Notes under the pieces: generated by a model
What the model was told of the DNA's origin: nothing
What the model saw: only the letters and a program-made list of their open reading frames with translations
The model's database searches: none
Shown: in pieces, positions 1 through 5,166 of the stretch
Numbering within the stretch: position 1 is the first letter of the stretch
How the letters are laid out: every line of letters starts with the position of its first letter
Translations under genes and position numbers: made by a program
NCBI GenBank assembly: GCA_031255955.1
Contig: JAIRRO010000096.1
Span: 1-5,237 of the forward strand
Length of the DNA: 5,237 nucleotides
Direction of reading: 5' to 3'
Source of the DNA: Oscillospiraceae bacterium
GTDB lineage: Bacteria > Bacillota > Clostridia > Oscillospirales > Oscillospiraceae

Positions 1-167
1 CCGAAGGGGCAGCAGCCCCTCGGCGGCTTTTGGGTACTTTTCGCCGCCCGAAAAGTACCGCCTCGCCGGCAGGCGGGACACGACACGGCGTGGTGCCGGC
101 GACGACTGCGGCCTCCGCCGCACTCCGCTCATCCCGCAGCGTGCGAGTCCAATTACTCCACGCCGCC
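1..167. repeat. Non-coding stretch with a cluster of short perfect palindromes (putative dispersed repeat)
   Basis: This stretch downstream of the TrpB2 stop codon shows no convincing gene. It holds several small inverted repeats: AGGGGC/GCCCCT (5-10 with 15-20, loop of 4), GGTACTTTTCG/CGAAAAGTACC (33-43 with 49-59, 11 bp perfect, loop of 5), CGCC/GGCG (64-67 with 72-75) and TGCGGC/GCCGCA (107-112 with 117-122, loop of 4). None is followed by a good T-run on either strand, so a classical terminator for the TrpB2 gene is not evident, although the hairpins could stabilise the 3' end of its message. The series of palindromes joined by short GC-rich linkers looks like an intergenic repetitive element. 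Its multi-copy nature is inference and cannot be seen from one copy. Confidence 0.45.
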
Positions 168-1538
168 TCAATCTGGCAGTCCGGCAAAGCCGCGTTGCAG
201 GTCGGCGTCCGTGGGGATATAGTCCTCCATTGCGCCGCTGTTGAATTGCATATATGCCGACATATCAAAATAGCCGGTGCCGGTGAGTCCGAACAGAATT
301 GTTTTCGCTTCGCCCGTTTCGCGGCATTTTATGGCTTCGTCTATCGTGGCGCGGATGGCGTGCGCGGATTCGGGCGCGGGCAGCAGTCCTTCGACGCGCG
401 CGAACAGCTTCGCTGCTTCAAAGACGCTCATCTGTCCGACGGCGCGCGCCTCGTCAAGATATCCGTCGTGATACAACTGAGAGAGTATCGGACTCATACC
501 GTGATAACGCAGCCCTCCGGCGTGGTTGGATGCCGGAATGAAGGATGAGCCCAGCGTATACATCTTCGCAAGCGGCGTGACCTTGCCGGTGTCGCAGAAG
601 TCATAAGCGAATTTGCCGCGTGTCAACGACGGGCAGGACGCGGGCTCCACGGCGATGAAATACGGCGAAGCCTTCCCTGTCAGCCTGTCCGCCATAAAGG
701 GCGCCATCAAGCCGCCGAGGTTAGAGCCGCCACCGGCGCAGCCGATGATGATATCGGGATACTGCGAATATTTCTCCATGGCAGCCTTCGCCTCAAGCCC
801 GATAATCGACTGATGAATAAGCACCTGATTAAGCACACTGCCCAGCACATATCGATACCCCTCGGATGTAACGGCGGCTTCCACCGCCTCTGAGATGGCG
901 CAGCCGAGGCTGCCCGTTGTGTTCGGGTCGTCCGCCAGAATTTTCTGCCCAATCTGCGTGGTGTTGGACGGCGACGGGGTGACGGTTGCGCCGTATGTCT
1001 CCATAACAGCCTTGCGATAAGGCTTTTGCTCGGCAGAGACCTTAACCATGTACACGCGGCAGTCCAAGCCGAAATATCCGCACGCCATCGAGAGGGCTGT
1101 GCCCCACTGACCGGCACCGGTTTCCGTGGTGACGCCCTTTAAGCCTTGCGCGTGCGCGTAATACGCCTGGGCAATCGCCGAATTGAGCTTGTGGCTGCCC
1201 GATGTGTTCCCGCCCTCATATTTGTAATAAATCTTCGCCGGGGTGCCCAGCTCTTTTTCCAGAAAGTATGCCCGCACAAGGGGAGAGGGGCGATACATCT
1301 TATAAAAATCGCGCACGGGAGCCGGAATTTCGATAAATCTGTCCTTGTCGTTCAGCTCCTGCTTCACCAGCTCGTCGCAGAAAACCGGAGCCAGATCCTC
1401 GGGATTCATAGGCTTTAACGTGCCGGGGTTAAGTATCGGGCGGTGATCCGTTTTCATATCGGCGCGGACGTTATACCACGCCTTCGGCAGCTCGTCCTCT
1501 GTGAGATGAATTTTGTAGGGAATGTTTTTGTCAGACAT
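168..1538 (-). CDS. trpB: TrpB-like PLP-dependent enzyme, tryptophan synthase beta chain of the TrpB2 type
   Basis: This 456-residue fold-type II pyridoxal-phosphate enzyme should condense indole (or an indole equivalent) with serine or phosphoserine to give L-tryptophan in the cytoplasm. Visible marks are the N-terminal WYN motif (21-23), RPSPL (83-87) before the cofactor site, the Schiff-base lysine K117 in GSHKLN, the catalytic glutamate E139 in TTETGAGQWG, the phosphate-binding loop GGGSN (269-273), EPASCPSLTRG (298-308) and a C-terminal GLTGTGYFD. The YYKYEG and TETGAGQWG versions of these motifs, and the length, fit TrpB2 (trpB_rel) rather than the classical TrpB1 of about 400 residues. 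The frame stays open for 101 codons further upstream, but the ATG at 1538 is chosen because AGGAGAGG sits 7 bases before it, family homology starts there, and the extension would run through a terminator and promoter. No trpA or other trp gene is adjacent. All key residues are present, so it looks functional. Confidence 0.93.
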   Translation of the reverse strand: MSDKNIPYKIHLTEDELPKAWYNVRADMKTDHRPILNPGTLKPMNPEDLAPVFCDELVKQELNDKDRFIEIPAPVRDFYKMYRPSPLVRAYFLEKELGTPAKIYYKYEGGNTSGSHKLNSAIAQAYYAHAQGLKGVTTETGAGQWGTALSMACGYFGLDCRVYMVKVSAEQKPYRKAVMETYGATVTPSPSNTTQIGQKILADDPNTTGSLGCAISEAVEAAVTSEGYRYVLGSVLNQVLIHQSIIGLEAKAAMEKYSQYPDIIIGCAGGGSNLGGLMAPFMADRLTGKASPYFIAVEPASCPSLTRGKFAYDFCDTGKVTPLAKMYTLGSSFIPASNHAGGLRYHGMSPILSQLYHDGYLDEARAVGQMSVFEAAKLFARVEGLLPAPESAHAIRATIDEAIKCRETGEAKTILFGLTGTGYFDMSAYMQFNSGAMEDYIPTDADLQRGFAGLPD

Positions 1539-1545
1539 TGTGTAT

Positions 1546-1553
1546 CCTCTCCT
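1546..1553 (-). promoter_or_regulatory. Ribosome binding site of the TrpB2 gene
   Basis: The minus strand reads AGGAGAGG here, 7 bases before the ATG at 1538. It fixes the start of the TrpB2 gene within a frame that otherwise stays open up to base 1841. Confidence 0.85.
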
Positions 1554-1584
1554 GTTGTAATTTTTAGCCTGTGCCGTTTGACTA

Positions 1585-1613
1585 ATACTAACACAAGGCG
1601 CGGAAAAAGTCAA
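1585..1613 (-). promoter_or_regulatory. Sigma-A type promoter of the TrpB2 gene
   Basis: On the minus strand the -35 TTGACT (1608-1613) and the -10 TAGTAT (1585-1590) are separated by exactly 17 bases. The -10 is preceded directly by TGT, an extended -10 (TGn) element. Transcription would start near 1578, leaving a leader of about 40 bases. That is too short for a T-box or trp attenuator, so no tryptophan-sensing RNA is visible. The first two bases of the -35 lie in the foot of the feo terminator stem. Confidence 0.7.
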
Positions 1614-1650
1614 ATCCCCCGCGGCAGTTTTGTCCTGCCGCGGGGGATTT
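1612..1650 (-). terminator. Intrinsic terminator of the feo operon
   Basis: A perfect 16-bp stem (AAATCCCCCGCGGCAG at 1612-1627 with its complement at 1635-1650) encloses a 7-base loop (1628-1634). It lies 24 bases after the stop of the last feo gene. Read on the minus strand, the GC-rich stem ends in ATTT and is followed by GACTTTTTCC, so the U-tract is interrupted but present. On the plus strand the stem ends in ATTTTG. No convergent gene is seen that would use it in that direction. Confidence 0.82.
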
Positions 1651-1674
1651 TGTGTCAAGTCATTGATTCCTGCT

Positions 1675-1854
1675 TCAGCCGCTTTTGCGCGCGTGAGCCT
1701 TTCCGCAGCCCTCGCACGCGCATTCGGCACAGTCGCAGCTGCCGCTGCCGCGGCGCGCCTGCCGAACCACCCTGCGGGCGGCAAGAGCGACGATAAGCAG
1801 CACCACCGCGCCCGCGGCGATGGTTCCGATATTCGCGGCAATAAATCCGAACAT
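1675..1854 (-). CDS. FeoB-associated Cys-rich membrane protein
   Basis: This 59-residue protein is the last gene of the feo operon. It starts at an ATG 5 bases after the feoB stop codon. It begins MFGFIAANIGT, has one predicted membrane helix (about residues 4-26, rich in Ala, Ile, Val and Leu), then a basic stretch (ARRVVRQARR, about 26-35) and a cysteine cluster at about 40-50 with the spacing CxCxxCxCxxC, ending in a short basic tail. By the positive-inside rule the cysteines face the cytoplasm. This matches the FeoB_associated family found next to feoB in Firmicutes. Its exact job is not established; proposals are metal binding or a regulatory role like that of FeoC. No strong Shine-Dalgarno is seen (only AGGACGG about 11 bases upstream), so translation is probably coupled to feoB. 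The identification rests on position, size, topology and the cysteine pattern. Confidence 0.88.
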   Translation of the reverse strand: MFGFIAANIGTIAAGAVVLLIVALAARRVVRQARRGSGSCDCAECACEGCGKAHARKSG

Positions 1855-1859
1855 AGATG

Positions 1860-4349
1860 TTATGACCGTCCTGCGAGTGCCCTTGCGGAGCGCACAGCCT
1901 TACCGGCGGGGCGGAACAGCAGCCACAGGAACAGCGCGGTGAGAATAAACGCCACAATCGTTCCAACGCCGAAGACGCCCGCTGAAAACAGCATACCGAG
2001 CTGATAGATGCACAGCGCGGCAATATACGCGAGTATGCATTGATAGCCGATTGCCGTCCAGAACCATTTGCCGTTGTTCATCTCGCGCCGAATCGCGCCC
2101 ATCGCCGCAAAGCACGGCGCGCACAGCAGATTGAACACGAGGAAGGAATACGCCGAAAGAACGGTCATTGACGCCGAAAGCTCAGACCAAATTTCAACGC
2201 CGTCCTCCGCCACCTCCGCGAGGTCAGGACGATAGAGTATGCCGAATGTACCGACGACGTTTTCCTTTGCGATAAGTCCCGTGACGGCGGCAACGGTCGA
2301 TCTCCAATCACCCCAGCCGAGCGGGCTGAATATCCACGCGACGGCGGTGCCTGCCTTTGCCAGCATGCTGTCTGACATATCCACCATGCCAAACGAGCCG
2401 TCCGCCCAGCCGAAGCTGGAGGTGAACCACACGAAAATTGTTGCCAGCAGGATTATTGTACCCGCCTTTTTGATGAATGACCAGCCGCGCTCCCACATGC
2501 TGCGCAGAATATTCGGCACGGTGGGCATATGATACGACGGCAGCTCCATAACGAACGGAGCGGGGTCGCCCGCGAACAGGCGGGTTTTTTTGAGTATGAT
2601 ACCGGAGCAGATTATCGCCGCGATTCCGATGAAATATGTACTGGGCGCAACCCACCACGCGTCTGCGAGCAGCGCGCCGGAAATAAGCGCGATAATCGGC
2701 AGCTTCGCGCCGCAGGGGATAAATGTCGTTGTGATAACAGTCATCTTGCGGTCGCGGTCGTTTTCTATCGTGCGGGACGCCATAATTCCGGGAACGCCGC
2801 AGCCTGTGCCGATAAGAATCGGAATAAAAGATTTGCCAGACAGACCGAAGCGACGGAAAATTCTATCCATTATGAACGCGATACGCGCCATATAGCCGCA
2901 CGCCTCTAAAAACGCCAGGAATATGAAGAGGATCAGCATCTGCGGCACAAAGCCCAAAACAGCGCCTACACCCGCGACGATACCGTCCAGAATCAGCCCC
3001 TGCAGCCAGTCCGCGCAGTTTATAGCCTCTAATAGATTGCCGATAAGCACCGGTATGCCGGGCACCCATACGCCGAAGTCGGCGGGGTCGGGCTCCTCGG
3101 CGTCCACAGCCGCGGCAAAGTCGCCGACGGACACGGGGAGAACCTCTTCAATTTCGCCGTCCTCGTTTTCAATTTCAGCCTCTGCCGTAACGGCGGCAGC
3201 CTCTGTCATAAAGGAGGCGATGGCAGCCTCAGCCTCGCTGTCAAATTCCTCGGCGTCAAGCTCCAGCGCTTCGGAAACGGCGTCGATATCGATGCCTTCT
3301 TCCTCGGCAGCCGCGAGGAACGCTTCAATTTTTATCTGCTCTGTCTCAAATTCGCCCGCGGCTTCTTCATATGCGCCGCCGCCGGCAAGATGCCAGCCGT
3401 CGCCGAACACGCCGTCGTTTGCCCAGTCGGTCGCTATGGCGCCGACGCTGGTGACGGAAACGTAATACACGATTATCATCACAGCCGCGAAAATCGGCAA
3501 CGCGAGGATTCTGTTCGTCACAATTTTATCGATTTTATCGGAGATGGTGAGCCTATCCTTGTTTTTCAGCTTGCGGCAGCCCTTGATTATGCTTTCTATG
3601 TAGGTGTAGCGCTCGGCGGTGATTATGCTTTCGGAATCGTCGCCCAGCTCCTCCTCGCAGCGCTTGATATCACCCTCGATATGCTCCAACGCGGAGGGCT
3701 GCATCGCAAGCTTTGCGATGATTTTTTCGTCCCGCTCAAAGAGCTTGATTGCCAAAAAGCGTTGATTTTCCTCCGGTAAGCCGTGCAAAACAGCCTCCTC
3801 AATGTGCGCTATGGCATGCTCCACCGTGCCGGAAAAGCTGTGGCGCGGTGCGGATTTCGCGGCGCCGGCAAGCCCCGCCGCCATACGGGCAGCCTCCATT
3901 ACGTTTTTGCCCTTCAGCGCCGAAATGCCGATGACCTTGCAGCCCAGCTCCTCCGCCAGCTTGTCAAGGTTGATTTTGTCGCCGCTCCGATCCACCAAGT
4001 CCATCATATTGACGGCGACGACAACGGGGATTCCCAGCTCCGTAAGCTGCGTTGTGAGATACAAATTGCGCTCAAGGTTTGTGCCGTCAACGATGTTCAA
4101 AATTACGTCCGGACGCTCGTCAAGCAAATAATCACGCGAGACAACCTCCTCCAGCGTGTACGGGGAGAGCGAATAAATCCCCGGCAGGTCGGTGATTTGA
4201 ACATCCTTATCCCCGCGCAGACGTCCCTCCTTTTTTTCAACGGTGACGCCCGGCCAGTTGCCGACGAATTGGTTTGAACCCGTCAGCGCGTTGAAAAGCG
4301 TTGTTTTTCCGCTGTTCGGGTTCCCCGCAAGAGCTATCCTTACAGGCAT
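1860..4349 (-). CDS. feoB: Ferrous iron transporter FeoB
   Basis: FeoB, 829 residues, imports Fe2+ across the cytoplasmic membrane. The N-terminal G domain shows G1 GNPNSGKT (9-16), G2 threonine T36 in GVTVE, G3 DLPG (54-57), G4 NMMD (114-117) and G5 SALKG (143-147), followed by a helical linker region (about 170-270). The membrane part starts at about 281 and carries the conserved GCGVPGIMASRTIE (516-529, with C517), PCGAKLP (545-551) and CAPC (743-746) motifs expected along the ion path. Helices are visible at about 281-303, 451-495, 507-524, 538-560, 570-586, 629-648, 726-753, 763-784 and 790-812. An unusual feature is a long acidic stretch (about 327-421) between the first and second membrane segments, predicted to lie outside the cell. 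It makes the protein longer than many FeoB proteins. The start is supported by AAAGGAAGGA 7 bases upstream and by the family's MxxxIALAGNPNSGKT beginning. Confidence 0.97.
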   Translation of the reverse strand: MPVRIALAGNPNSGKTTLFNALTGSNQFVGNWPGVTVEKKEGRLRGDKDVQITDLPGIYSLSPYTLEEVVSRDYLLDERPDVILNIVDGTNLERNLYLTTQLTELGIPVVVAVNMMDLVDRSGDKINLDKLAEELGCKVIGISALKGKNVMEAARMAAGLAGAAKSAPRHSFSGTVEHAIAHIEEAVLHGLPEENQRFLAIKLFERDEKIIAKLAMQPSALEHIEGDIKRCEEELGDDSESIITAERYTYIESIIKGCRKLKNKDRLTISDKIDKIVTNRILALPIFAAVMIIVYYVSVTSVGAIATDWANDGVFGDGWHLAGGGAYEEAAGEFETEQIKIEAFLAAAEEEGIDIDAVSEALELDAEEFDSEAEAAIASFMTEAAAVTAEAEIENEDGEIEEVLPVSVGDFAAAVDAEEPDPADFGVWVPGIPVLIGNLLEAINCADWLQGLILDGIVAGVGAVLGFVPQMLILFIFLAFLEACGYMARIAFIMDRIFRRFGLSGKSFIPILIGTGCGVPGIMASRTIENDRDRKMTVITTTFIPCGAKLPIIALISGALLADAWWVAPSTYFIGIAAIICSGIILKKTRLFAGDPAPFVMELPSYHMPTVPNILRSMWERGWSFIKKAGTIILLATIFVWFTSSFGWADGSFGMVDMSDSMLAKAGTAVAWIFSPLGWGDWRSTVAAVTGLIAKENVVGTFGILYRPDLAEVAEDGVEIWSELSASMTVLSAYSFLVFNLLCAPCFAAMGAIRREMNNGKWFWTAIGYQCILAYIAALCIYQLGMLFSAGVFGVGTIVAFILTALFLWLLFRPAGKAVRSARALAGRS

Positions 4350-4356
4350 TGTGTGA

Positions 4357-4366
4357 TCCTTCCTTT
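4357..4366 (-). promoter_or_regulatory. Ribosome binding site of feoB
   Basis: The minus strand reads AAAGGAAGGA, a doubled Shine-Dalgarno core, 7 bases before the feoB ATG. It lies in the 24-base gap after feoA-2. It is clearly the best ribosome binding site of the operon, in keeping with feoB being translated independently rather than only by coupling. Confidence 0.8.
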
Positions 4367-4373
4367 CATTTTT

Positions 4374-4607
4374 TTATTCCGTTTCAATGCTTTCGGCGTC
4401 GGCTTTTCGCAGTGAAAGCTCATAGCCTCTGACGGTGATTTCCACCGGGTCACCGAGAGGCGCTACCTTGCGTACTGTAATCTCCACGCCCTTCGTAATC
4501 CCCATATCCATGATTCTTCGTTTTATTGCCCCCCCTCCGGTGATTTTCGCCACGCGCACAACGTCCCCGGGGCGGGCTTCCCTCAATGTCGCCATTTTCT
4601 CCATCAT
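4374..4607 (-). CDS. feoA: FeoA-domain protein, second copy (feoA-2)
   Basis: This 77-residue cytoplasmic protein is a single FeoA domain (SH3-like beta barrel), a small partner that supports FeoB activity. Typical motifs are RRIMDMGITKG (30-40), the KVAPLGDPVEI segment (47-57) and the C-terminal GYELSLRKADAESI (61-74). This is the canonical FeoA type. Three in-frame ATGs lie close together, at 4607, 4604 and 4595. AAAGGA directly abuts the first, which is too close, and gives a 3-base gap to the second. The third gives the product MATLREARPGD, which matches where FeoA proteins usually begin, and has GGAG 3 bases before it. The outermost start is listed, but 4595 is at least as likely. The gene lies 7 bases after feoA-1 and 24 before feoB, so it is co-transcribed with both. 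Confidence 0.92.
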   Translation of the reverse strand: MMEKMATLREARPGDVVRVAKITGGGAIKRRIMDMGITKGVEITVRKVAPLGDPVEITVRGYELSLRKADAESIETE

Positions 4608-4614
4608 TCCTTTG

Positions 4615-4830
4615 CTATATAATTATTTTGCTTGCCATCTCGCGGCTGACCGCGACGCGGGACTCCTTGATGCTCACGATGACGTTTCCGCCGACCTTGG
4701 AGATAACCGTGACCTGACTGCCCGGCACAAAGCCGAGCTTTTCAAGGAACAGCCGCGTGTCCGGCGGTCCCCCGATTTTTTTTATGATGTTCTCTTCCCC
4801 TGCTTTCGCCAGTGTCAACGGCATAGTCAT
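4615..4830 (-). CDS. feoA: FeoA-domain protein, first copy (feoA-1)
   Basis: This 71-residue protein, the first gene of the operon, is a divergent FeoA domain. It keeps the FLEKLGFVPGSQVTV segment (28-42) corresponding to the RRxxDMGxTxGxxV of ordinary FeoA, a glycine-glycine turn (47-48), and the strand pattern NVIVSIKESRVAVSREMASKI (49-69), but it lacks the PLGDP loop. It resembles the shorter clostridial FeoA variants that occur next to a canonical one. Start choice is uncertain: the ATG at 4830 has GGGAG (4835-4839) only 4 bases upstream, and the ATG at 4824 (product MPLTLAKAGE) has it 10 bases upstream and fits family starts well. The frame is open a further 30 codons upstream, but without any ATG, GTG or TTG. 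The role as a FeoB partner is inferred from family and operon. Confidence 0.88.
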   Translation of the reverse strand: MTMPLTLAKAGEENIIKKIGGPPDTRLFLEKLGFVPGSQVTVISKVGGNVIVSIKESRVAVSREMASKIII

Positions 4831-4949
4831 CGCGCTCCCGAATCTTTTGTCAGCCGGACTGCCCGTGGATGCAGCCCGAACCGCGTTGTGATAAGCTGAA
4901 ATTTGTCGCGCGGTTAGATTTTACTAATAAGCATGACAAACTTCACATA
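4831..4949 (-). promoter_or_regulatory. Structured 5' leader of the feo transcript
   Basis: About 119 untranslated bases separate the predicted feo transcription start from feoA-1. Two adjacent stems can form in the minus-strand RNA. The first is a 7-bp perfect pairing of AACCGCG with CGCGGTT (4909-4915 with 4879-4885) around a 23-base loop. The second is a 9-bp stem with two G-U pairs (4871-4879 with 4854-4862) around an 8-base loop. The stems abut at base 4879. I recognise no known riboswitch class, and no T-run follows either stem, so attenuation is not evident. A regulatory role is only a possibility. Confidence 0.4.
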
Positions 4950-4955
4950 CTCCTT

Positions 4956-4974
4956 ATAATAAACCATCTATTAT
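4956..4974 (-). promoter_or_regulatory. Candidate repressor operator over the feo promoter
   Basis: A 19-base perfect inverted repeat with ATAATA and TATTAT arms (6 bp each) and a 7-base centre covers the -10 box and most of the spacer of the feo promoter. A protein bound here would block RNA polymerase, as expected for iron-loaded Fur or a DtxR/IdeR-type repressor. The arms recall the AT-rich half sites of Fur boxes, but the centre does not match the classic consensus, so the regulator is not identified. Part of the symmetry comes from the -10 box itself, which lowers the weight of the observation. Confidence 0.45.
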
Positions 4975-4984
4975 GCGCTGTCAA
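4956..4984 (-). promoter_or_regulatory. Sigma-A type promoter of the feo operon
   Basis: The minus strand carries a perfect -35 TTGACA (4979-4984), a spacer of exactly 17 bases, and the -10 TATTAT (4956-4961, five of six consensus bases). It lies in the most AT-rich part of the intergenic region. Transcription should begin near 4949 and run through feoA-1, feoA-2, feoB and the Cys-rich gene to the terminator at 1612-1650. Confidence 0.82.
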
Positions 4985-5002
4985 TAGCAAATTCAAAAAA
5001 TA

Positions 5003-5031
5003 TTGCATAACCCCCGCCGCAGTGATAAAAT
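5003..5031 (+). promoter_or_regulatory. Promoter of the divergent plus-strand gene
   Basis: A -35-like TTGCAT (5003-5008, matching mainly in TTG) and a -10 TAAAAT (5026-5031, five of six consensus bases) lie 17 bases apart. The -10 is preceded by TGA, an extended -10 (TGn) that would compensate for the weak -35. Transcription would begin near 5038. Only 18 bases separate this -35 from the feo -35 on the other strand. Confidence 0.6.
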
Positions 5032-5046
5032 GAAAGCGCGCCGCCC

Positions 5047-5143
5047 CGCACCCGCAGGTGCGTTCTCCGTGCGTAAGCACGTTAAGCGCAGCCGCGATTC
5101 ATTCGCGGCAAGCGAATTCCCGCGTACCCCGTGCGTAAGCACG
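5047..5143 (+). promoter_or_regulatory. Leader with tandem small hairpins and a duplicated 14-base palindrome
   Basis: In the roughly 130-base untranslated leader of the plus-strand gene, four small perfect hairpins follow one another. CGCACC/GGTGCG has a CGCA loop (5047-5062). CGTGC/GCACG has a GTAA loop (5068-5081). In the middle, GCCGCG/CGCGGC (5091-5109) competes with ATTCGC/GCGAAT (5101-5117). A second identical CGTGC-GTAA-GCACG lies at 5130-5143. The two identical copies are 62 bases apart and share 16 identical bases in all (5067-5082 and 5129-5144). The last copy ends 7 bases before the Shine-Dalgarno. They may be paired operators on DNA or GNRA-type tetraloop hairpins in RNA. I know of no named riboswitch that fits. 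Confidence 0.5.
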
Positions 5144-5150
5144 TCAAATT

Positions 5151-5155
5151 GGAGG
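5151..5155 (+). promoter_or_regulatory. Ribosome binding site of the plus-strand gene
   Basis: A strong GGAGG core lies 11 bases before the ATG at 5167. The spacing is a little long, but no other ATG, GTG or CTG start is better placed in the frame, and the hydrophobic N-terminus of the product supports this start. Confidence 0.6.
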
Positions 5156-5166
5156 CTCATCACATT

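Noticed and set aside
30..548. A 172-codon plus-strand frame at the left edge
   Set aside because: Most of it is antisense to the clear C-terminal part of TrpB2, it starts within a hairpin repeat, and the product resembles no protein type I know.
1539..1841. A 101-codon N-terminal extension of the TrpB2 gene, open to an ATG at 1841
   Set aside because: It would run through the feo terminator, the TrpB2 promoter and the Cys-rich gene, its product is low-complexity Ala/Arg, and family homology plus a strong Shine-Dalgarno place the start at 1538.
2923..3465. A 180-codon plus-strand frame rich in Ser, Ala and Pro
   Set aside because: It lies opposite the acidic insertion of FeoB and its composition is the mirror of GAG/GAA/GCx codons there. 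It has no recognisable domain or Shine-Dalgarno.
4917..4949. A 10-codon leader peptide (GTG start, product MKFVMLISKI) after AAGGAG in the feo leader
   Set aside because: The AAGGAG lies directly after the -10 box and upstream of the predicted transcription start, so it would not be in the RNA. The spacing to the GTG is also only about 3 bases.
5047..5143. A guanidine-II (mini-ykkC) riboswitch, because of the tandem small hairpins before a membrane protein gene
   Set aside because: That class needs ACGR loops on both hairpins; here the loops are CGCA and GTAA, and the spacing and number of hairpins differ.
5068..5143. CRISPR array, because of the repeated palindromic unit
   Set aside because: There are only two copies of 14-16 bases, no further repeats, and no cas gene; the position fits a leader instead.
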